Below, piece after piece: positions 56,231 to 63,400 of a DNA stretch of 63,400 bases. Source of the DNA: Altimarinus sp964500515 (GTDB lineage Bacteria > Patescibacteriota > Gracilibacteria > BD1-5 > UBA6164); assembly GCA_964500515.1 (NCBI GenBank), contig CAZCNE010000006.1, forward strand, positions 1-63,400, written 5' to 3'. The first letter of the stretch is position 1; the number at the start of each line of letters is the position of its first letter. A program made the position numbers and the translations under genes. The notes below the pieces were generated by a model. It ran no database searches and was not told the origin of the DNA. It saw only the letters and a list, made by a program, of their open reading frames with translations.

Positions 56231-57979
56231 TTATTTATTAGTTTTTTTATTTTTTAATCATTTTTTATAATCATTTTCTATCTTTTTCATTTTTTTAAAC
56301 ATCAAATAAATCAAAAAATTGAAAATTAAAAAGAAAAATATAATAAGTCAAATAAAAAAATATTTATTTGATTCTACAAATCTGTCATCTTTTTTATCAC
56401 ATTTATCTCAGATTTTATCATTATCTATATCTTTTTGATCAGGATTATATACATATGGACAATTATCTTGAAAATTCAATATTCAATCAGAGTCATAATC
56501 TTCACATAAATCTCATATAGAATTATTGTTTTGATCTTTTTGATCTGGATTATAAACATACGGACAATTATCTAAATATCAGATATGTCAATCTCAATCA
56601 AAATCCTCGCACATATCTCATATATTATTTTTATTTTTATCTTCTTGTTTTGGATTTTTTATATCTATACAATTATCACAAGAATCTCAAACTCAATCTC
56701 AATCATTATCTAGTTGATCAGGATTTGAAACCAATTTACAATTATCTTTATGATCAAGAATTCAATCTTTGTCTTTATCGTTATCAACAGCAAATTTTTC
56801 TGCTTTTTCACATACATCTCATATAGAATTATTATTTTCATCTCTTTGAAGAGGATTATATAAATTACAATTATCACAAGCATTTCAAATTCCATCATTA
56901 TCATCATCTTTTTGGTCAGGATTTGCTGTATTTATACAATTATCTAAACTATCAAAAACTCAATCATTATCTTTATCAAATTCACAAACATCTCAAACTT
57001 TATTGTTATTTATATCTTTTTGATCTGGATTATATACATATGGACAATTGTCATATTTTCATAAAATTCAATCTCAATCAACATCATCACAAATATCTCA
57101 AATTCAAGAAGTATTTGAATCTAACTGATTAGGGTTATAATCATATTTACAATTATCTTCATTATCATTTATTCAATCTCAATCTGTATCAACTCATGAA
57201 TCTACAATGCTGTAAGAATTATTTTCTTCAAAAATCATAAAATATTCTTTTAATCAAGATGTATATTTTAAAGTATTTACAAATCTACTATTATTTGATT
57301 TATAAGAATTTAATTTATTGTAATCTTTATCATTTGAACAAAAAAAATTTGAATAAATTTTAAGATTTTCTCAAGAATTTCATTTAACTAAATATGTAAA
57401 ATTTTGTTTTGAAAAAATTATATCTCTAATTTTAAGATTTTCTGAAATTTTAAATTTATTTCATCATATATAAACAAAAATTATTTTAAAATATCTAAAT
57501 TTAAATGAATCTAAATTACTCAAATTTATTTTTTCATAGTTTTTTCAATCTTTTGAAATAAAAAATTCTTTCGAATAATTTAAGGCTTCAATACTGATTA
57601 AAGCGTCTATATTTGGTCAAATTATTTCTCAAAAATCTAGAATTAATTCATCTAAAGAAGATTTTTCTGGTCAAATATAATAATTAAAAAATGTTTGATA
57701 ATTATTATCTTTTAAAAAATTTACAGAATTTCAGGCTAAATTTATTTTATAATCCAAAGTTTTTGTATTTTCTTTGTATAATTTCATATAAACTTCTCAA
57801 TTTTCATTTTTTGCAAAATCAATATTTTTACTAGAATTTAGTAAATACTCGTTTAGTGATTTGTCAATTTTTGTTTCTCAAAAATAAAAAAAACAATCTG
57901 TATTTAAACTTGCATAAGAAGAACTAAAAGTTAAAAAACATAACACAAAGCATAAAATAAAATACAATATCTTCTTCAT
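56231..57979 (-). CDS. Surface protein with thrombospondin type 3 repeats
   Basis: A 582-residue exported protein: signal peptide (residues 1-23), a beta-rich N-terminal domain (24-255), eight calcium-binding thrombospondin type 3 units (about 260-535) with patterns such as DVDGDGILGKYDNCPYVYNP and repeated NPDQKD, a membrane segment (about 545-563) and a short basic tail. Most DGDG glycines are TGA. The calcium-binding repeat rod is expected to hold the N-terminal domain away from the cell, so it is likely an adhesin or ligand-binding surface protein (inference). It starts 4 nt after the exonuclease gene. Confidence 0.9.
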
Positions 57980-57983
57980 AATT

Positions 57984-58625
57984 TTATATAAATGGAATAA
58001 ATTTTTTAATTCAAGTTTTTTTGTTTTTTAGTAAATACTTTGGAATCTCATAAGCATAAAATTCTTTTAATAATTTTTTTCAATATATTGTTCTACTTAA
58101 AACTTCTCAAGCACATTTTGCTCACATAAGAGCAATATGAGGTTTTGGCTCTCATCATGGAATTCATACAAATTTAAGTGCTTCATCAAGATTTATTTTG
58201 TAATTTCCCTTTTCAATTAAAATTTTTTTCTCTATTTCAAGATGTTTAGCAAAAACTACACTATGAACATCTATACTTCTATGTCAAAGTGTGTATCTTA
58301 ATCAAGCTTTTTTATATGATTCTACCAAAAAATCCATATCAGATTTAGGATTTTGTCATATCAAAATTTGCGGTTTAGAACAAGTTTTTAACCATTTATC
58401 AAATTTTTTAATTAAGTCTTCTAAACTCATTTTTTCTTTATCTTGAATCTCTTCTACACTAAATCAATTTATTTTTAGAGCTTCTTCTTCCCAAGTTGCT
58501 CCTTGCCAAATTCTGCATTCACCATAAAATTGATTTTCTGGATGCAAAAAATCTATAGCTCATAAGCTAACTATAGAATGTTTTAGTGGATCAAGTCATG
58601 TAAATTCTCAATCTATCGATATCAT
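57984..58625 (-). CDS. DEDDh-type 3'-5' exonuclease homologue
   Basis: A 213-residue DnaQ/RNase T-like protein. Exo I reads ISIDGEFTGLDPLKHSIVSL with the DxE pair; QILIGQNPKSDMDFL is Exo II; Exo III is KPHIALMGAKCAGEVLSRT. In the family this last motif is H-x4-D (HxALxDA), but here the Asp position is Gly (TGA), so a key metal ligand is missing and activity is doubtful. A DnaQ-like substrate (RNA or DNA ends) remains possible. It leads the seven-gene run 44478-58625. Confidence 0.8.
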
Positions 58626-58712
58626 AAAAATATTAAAAGAAATATTAGATATTTATATCTTTTAATTGCTAAAAATCAATTATTTTTTACTTTTTGACTT
58701 TACTTTTATACA

Positions 58713-60803
58713 CTAATAAGTTAAATCACTAGAAATTTCTTTTCTTTCAATAGTTTTTTCATTATCTCTATACAAAAAATCATATTCTCTAATTCAAGCT
58801 TGTTTATAAAATTTAAAACTATATTTTTCACAATCAAAGTTTGGAAGAGTATATTTTATAAGAATAGAATTAGTTTGAAATCTAGGTGTTTTTACATAAA
58901 AACTCACATATTTTAAACTATTAGTTTCATTAATTTTGTATTTATGACTTTCTCTGATAATAGCATTTTTTGGTAATAAAACTTTTACGTATTCCCAATT
59001 ATCTCATCTTCATTGGATAAACATATTATGATCATAATCTTTAATTTCATATTTTTTTATTAAATTTCATATTTTATTTTCCTCATCTACACTCATTTTA
59101 TGACTTAAAGAAATTTTTAAACTAGTATCAATACTACAATCATTATTTTGAAACAAATTTTTTTCATAATTCCTATTTATATATCTATCAGATTTATTTC
59201 ATGAAATTGAAGTAAAAACAGGATAAGAAAAATCAAGCGTTTGATTATAATCTATTTCTCAAGCCAATCATAAATCAATTAATAATTTATTTTCTTTTGG
59301 AGAAAAACTATAAATTGTAATTTCCCTTTTTTGAATATTATGCATAAAAATTTTAAAATAAGACAAATATTGTCAATCTGTGATTAATTTTTGTTTAAAT
59401 TCTTCTATAAAATCAAATAAAATTTGTTTTGGAGTACCAAGTTTTCATTCTTTAAATTTTTTTGATTCGACCAAAAGTGAGATAAAATAAGAAAAATTTT
59501 GATGATTAATTTTTTCTTCAATTTTTTTAAAATCAATTTCCTTCGTTAATTTAAGATAATCTTCAGCTATTGTGTTGTTTATATAAATTATTCAATCAAG
59601 ATTGTATCAAAGTTTTGATAAAAAAAAATTTATACTTTTACTTGAACTATCAATATTTGTAAAGTAATTTGAATCCCTGAGTCATAAAAATTCTGTAATT
59701 TGATTTAATCATTCTGGGGCATTTTCTTTCTTATAATTTACGCTTTTTAAATTCCATTCTAATTCATAAACATCTTTTGTTTCAAATTTAGTAATTTTTC
59801 ATTTTTTCAAATTAACAAACGAAAAACTTCACATAAATCATCAAGTTGGTCTTATTTCGTCAGCGTTTTGAAATACAATTAAATATTGTTTTTCTTTTTT
59901 ATCTCACAATATATTTAAAAAAGTTTCAAAATTATTAGTTATAATTGATAAGTATTTTTCTAAAATATTTAGATATTTTTTTCAGATTTCAAATTTAGCA
60001 TTTAAATTATTATAATTTAAAGATTTTATTGAGTTATATTCTGCTAGTGCTGTTTTAAAATCAGACTCCATATTAAAAATTTCCTCTTTTGAGTCTCTAA
60101 ATATTTTCACTAATTCAATATTTCAAACTCAATTTCTTTTTATTTCATTATTTACATTATTGTAAACTTTAAGTAAATTATTAATTGTAAATGAAATTTG
60201 CTTTCATCATTTAATTATATGTTTTGGAGTTTGAAAAGTTTCAAGAGGAATAATTGAAAATGGTAAATACAAAAAATTGGCTATCCTAAAATCATTAATT
60301 GATTTTTTTACCATAGATTTTATTTTTTCTTCATTTCTTGTATCTTTTATGGAAATTAAACTATTATATCAAGAATTTACTTTTGATTCGATTATAATTT
60401 TGTCGATATAAGAAAAAAATAAGACAAAAAATACAATTAAAATTGTAAAATAAAATTTCTTAAAATAAACTAAAATATATTTATTTAAATATGAAAAAAA
60501 ACTAGTATTTTTAAATTTAACTATTTTTTGTTTTGAATAATCTTCAATTTTTATTTTTCTTCATTGAAATTCTTCACTTTTTATTTTAGAGTTAAAATAA
60601 GCTTTTAATTTATTAAAATTTTTAAGAAAGTACCTTTCATAAAAGCTTTTTTTTCTTCAAATAAGAGAATCAAAATTTGGAGTGTAATTTCTATCAACTT
60701 TTACAAAATCTTCATTATCTAAAATAATATCATCGTAATTTGTTCTTATGTCAGAAATATTTTTTTCTACTTTTAAGTTATTTTCATCACTCGTTGAATT
60801 CAT
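58713..60803 (-). CDS. DUF4012-domain membrane-anchored protein
   Basis: A 696-residue protein with a long basic/acidic cytoplasmic N-terminus (1-110), one membrane segment (about residues 118-135, FTILIVFFVLFFSYI) and a large outside part. IVFQNADEIRPTGGFMGSFS near residue 335 is the DUF4012 signature. The domain is found in bacterial surface proteins near polysaccharide and envelope genes; its function is unknown. It is downstream of dnaA by 129 nt and is followed by the seven-gene run after 87 nt. TAG stop. Confidence 0.88.
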
Positions 60804-60932
60804 AGAGCAATACTTATTTTTAGTAATTGTTGTAAATTTTTTTAAACTTGATTTTTATTATTAAATCTTTTGTCTACTTTTATCAAAAGAAAGTTTTATT
60901 CATAGTTCCCTATTCTATAGTTTCCTCGCCTT

Positions 60933-62360
60933 CTATATCCCAATTTCATCTCTGAGAATATTTATTTCTTGAAGTAGTTTTTTATCTTTTTTCATTATTT
61001 GTTCTAATTTGTTACAACTATACAAAACAGCAGCATGGTTTCTACCAGAAAAAATATTTCAAATTCTTTCATAAGTGTAATTTAGTTTAGTTTTCAAAAG
61101 ATACATAGCAACTTGTCTTGGAATCATAAATTCTTTTTTTCTTATTTCTCATAAAATTCACTCTTTTTCTATTCCAAAATAAGCAGAAACCGCATCAATT
61201 ATATCTTCGTATGATTTAATAGTTTTTTTAGGCATTCATAGCTTATCATTATTTCAAATTAAATCAGTTGTGAAACTTAATTTTTTTAGTTTTTGAGCTA
61301 CTTTATTTAGAGTTGGTGCACTTGAATCAAGTTCGTATTCTGCAATGATTTGATTTAAAATTCATTCAAGCTCTCTTACATTTTCAGTTACATTGGCAGC
61401 AATAAACTCTGAAACATCTTGAGGCAATAAAAATTCTTTTTCTCTTGCTTTTTCTTGAATAATCGCAAGTCTAGTTTCATAATCTGGTTTTCAAATATCA
61501 ACGGTAATTCCCCATTCAAATCTACTTCTTAATCTTGGTTCTAGTTGAGTAAGTTCTTTTGGAGCTCTATCTCAACTTATAATTATTTGTTTATTTGATT
61601 CATAAAGAGTATTAAAAATATTGTAAAGCTCATTTTGTGTCTGTTCTTTTTTAGATAAAAACTGCACATCATCAATAACCAAAACATCTATATCTTGAAA
61701 TTTTTGTCTCATTCTTTCTACACTTCTTTTTTTAACAGAAGTTACATACTCTGTAATGAATTTATCTGCAGTAGTATAAACAACTTTTTTATCTTTAAAT
61801 TTTTTCATTATTTCATTTGATGTTCCTTGTAAAAGATGAGTTTTTCAAAGTCAGACATCTCAATAAATATAAAGTGGATTATAAGATTTTCATGGATTTT
61901 TAGCTACAGCTTCACATGCTGAAAAGGCTAATTGATTATCTGATCAAACTATAAAATTTTGTAGAGTATATCTTAGATTAATTGGTTTTATATTTTTTGT
62001 ATCTATCATTTCAGATGAGTTAGAACCTAATTTATTAGATTTTTTAAGAGATTTTTCATATCATTTATAAAAATCAATACAATTAATTGAATTTTTATTT
62101 GTAGGATTATCAATATTTTTATCAACTTCAAAACTAATCTTTACAAGATTTGGAAATTCAGTTTGAGAAGACTCTAAAATTAATCAATAAAATTTTGCTT
62201 CCAAATTTCATTTCATAAAAGTAGATACAACTCAAAATGTCATCTCTTCATCACTTATATCTAGGATAGAGATTTTTCTAAAATATACAAGAAAATCTTG
62301 TTTTTTTATTTTTTTTATTATATTTGATAAAATACTTTGCAATCTATAGACTTTTTCCAT
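60933..62360 (-). CDS. dnaA: Chromosomal replication initiator DnaA
   Basis: DnaA melts the replication origin and loads the helicase. The 475-residue protein has domain I/II (to about 140), the AAA+ core with YIYGDVGLGKTHLLQG, VLVIDDVQFLSKKEQTQNEL and SGDRAPKELTQLEPRLRSRF, and the domain IV DNA-binding signature KLNYTYERIGNIFSGRNHAA. Gly in GDVGLGKT is TGA. TAG stop. The strand bias flips here: everything left of it for 17 kb is minus, the next gene is plus. I found no DnaA-box cluster (TTATNCACA) in either flanking gap, so the origin is not located. Confidence 0.96.
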
Positions 62361-62531
62361 ACTTTTATTTAAAAACAAATAAATATTTTAATACACTAAA
62401 TTTACTTGTTTTTTAAAAAAATCAAAATTATATTTTCTTTTGACAGCTTTTTTCGTATAATTTTATAGAACAAATATATTTATATTTGATTAAATAATAT
62501 CAAACTTATACTATAATTTAAACTTTCTAAT
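62361..62531. promoter_or_regulatory. Divergent promoter region of dnaA and the lytic transglycosylase
   Basis: A 171-nt AT-rich gap. TTGACA at 62440-62445 with TATAGA at 62464-62469 (18-nt spacer) could drive the plus-strand gene. Its TATAAT at 62456-62461 is too close to the -35 to pair with it. No DnaA box and no other operator is seen. Confidence 0.4.
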
Positions 62532-63400
62532 ATGAATAAAAAATTAATAATTTATATAACTTGAATTTTTGCAATAATAATAATTTTGTTATATTTTTTT
62601 ATACAAAAATATACAAGTATTGATAAATACTTGTTTAAATATCCTAATTTTCCTATAAATTTTGCAAAAGAAGAAATGCCAGTAGATTCAAAACATTTTT
62701 CAAATAAAGACAAATTTGATAAAGAATTTATTGTAACTTCAAACACTATGTATCAATTTTATCTTTATGTAAAAAGATATCCAACATATATTCCATACAT
62801 AGAAGAAAAACTAAAAGAAGCTTGAGTTCCTGATGATTTTAAATATTTAGCAATAGTTGAAAGTGCTCTAAGAAATGATGTAATTTCAAGTGCTTGAGCT
62901 GCTTGAATATGGCAATTTATGCCAGAAACGGCAAAACAATATTGATTAATTGTTAATGAATTTGTTGATGAAAGATATAATTTTGAAAAATCAACAAATG
63001 CTGCAATAAAATATATTTCAAATATACATAATGATATAAAAGATTGGACGCTAACAGCCGCTAGTTACAATAGATGAGAAAATGCTATAAAAAAAGCTTT
63101 AAAAAACCAAAATGTAAATTCATATTATGATTTATATTTAAACGAAGAAACTTCAAGATATGTATTTAAAATTTTGGCTGTAAAATATATTATGCAAAAC
63201 TATATGTCACATAAAAAAGCTATTGATAAAATTGTTTGAGTTCCAAATAAAAATCCTACAACGCAAATAATAAAAGAAGAAAAAATAGATAATTTAGTAA
63301 AATGGTCATGAGAACATTGACAAAGTTACAATAATGTAAAATTACTAAATCTTTGCATAATCTTAGATAAAGTTTCAAAACTTCTACTTGTTCTCTTGTT
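62532..63400 (+). CDS. Lytic transglycosylase (MltD-like), partial
   Basis: Cleaves peptidoglycan glycan strands. The reading continues past the right edge (289 residues visible). An N-terminal membrane anchor (residues 4-24) precedes the SLT domain: the catalytic Glu in LAIVESALRNDVISSAG, then AAGIWQFMPETAKQYGL, YNFEKSTNAAIKYI and TAASYNRGENAIKKAL. About residues 255-289 no longer show the usual MltD-type sequence, so a frameshift or a divergent tail before the edge is possible. It is divergent from dnaA. Confidence 0.9.

Noticed and set aside
60804..62531. Replication origin beside dnaA
   Set aside because: No cluster of TTATNCACA boxes in either gap flanking dnaA.
1..63400. Many short open reading frames under the standard code on both strands
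   Set aside because: They are fragments or shadows of long genes that appear only when TGA is read as glycine.
1..63400. CRISPR array, insertion sequence, prophage or integrase
   Set aside because: No spaced direct repeats, transposase or integrase motifs were seen; the only tandem repeats are the two short 8-bp ones.

Overview
The window is the chromosome of a bacterium that reads UGA as glycine (translation table 25), which points to the candidate phyla Gracilibacteria (BD1-5) or Absconditabacteria (SR1). With UGA as stop the genome breaks into short fragments. With UGA as glycine nearly the whole window resolves into long, tightly packed genes with recognisable products, and in-frame TGA falls on invariant glycines: the Walker A loop of PilT, the GGGYYD motif of 5-formyl-THF cyclo-ligase, the nucleophile elbow of the patatin. 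Real stops are TAA and, less often, TAG. Base composition is very AT-rich, arginine is mostly AGA, and start codons are generally not preceded by a Shine-Dalgarno sequence. CGA falls on positions where arginine (or Arg/Lys) is conserved in RsmG and TrhP, which argues against table 37 (CGA/CGG = Trp). I cannot name a species.

Layout. 1-4021 (+): a proline biosynthesis operon proC-proA-proB plus a cysteine-synthase-like PLP enzyme. 4039-6482 (-): secE-nusG-(membrane-anchored unknown)-greA-DUF212 phosphatase-like protein. 6658-10344: a LemA-like protein (+), then two large unknown proteins (-). 10418-14403: trhP (+), a membrane protein (-), a 441-nt non-coding gap with a candidate small RNA, then pilT-fau (-). 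14404-18757 (+): a terminator-bearing leader, thrH, thrS and two exported proteins. 18823-20216 (-): type IV pilin and a YtxH-like protein. 20420-28452 (+): clpC, an unknown protein with an internal duplication, two large exported proteins, map and rsmG. 28454-30693 (-): rlmN, clpP and a DUF4825 lipoprotein. 30861 (+): a type IV pilin-like protein. 31470-39841 (-): a 1,392-residue orphan, a YggS-type PLP protein, recX, a methyltransferase, a membrane protein and telA. 39976 (+): htpX. 41603-43651 (-): ligA. 43652-44477: an 826-nt gap holding an unclassified structured RNA locus.

44478-58625 (-) is a seven-gene run: DEDDh exonuclease, a thrombospondin-type-3-repeat surface protein, a giant DUF2339 membrane protein, a membrane-fused spermidine synthase homologue, a YiiX-type papain-fold enzyme, a 1,559-residue fusion of acyl-CoA dehydratase activase and dehydratase, and a patatin phospholipase. 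Beyond it lie a DUF4012 protein and dnaA (both -), then a lytic transglycosylase running off the right edge (+).

Read together: housekeeping information processing (NusG, SecE, GreA, DnaA, LigA, RsmG, RlmN, ThrRS, ClpC/ClpP), a type IV pilus system (PilT, PilA, a minor pilin), and an unusually large share of exported, lipid-anchored or membrane proteins of unknown function. That fits a small-genome, surface-attached lifestyle (inference). The seven-gene envelope/lipid operon and the unclassified RNA locus are the most interesting parts.
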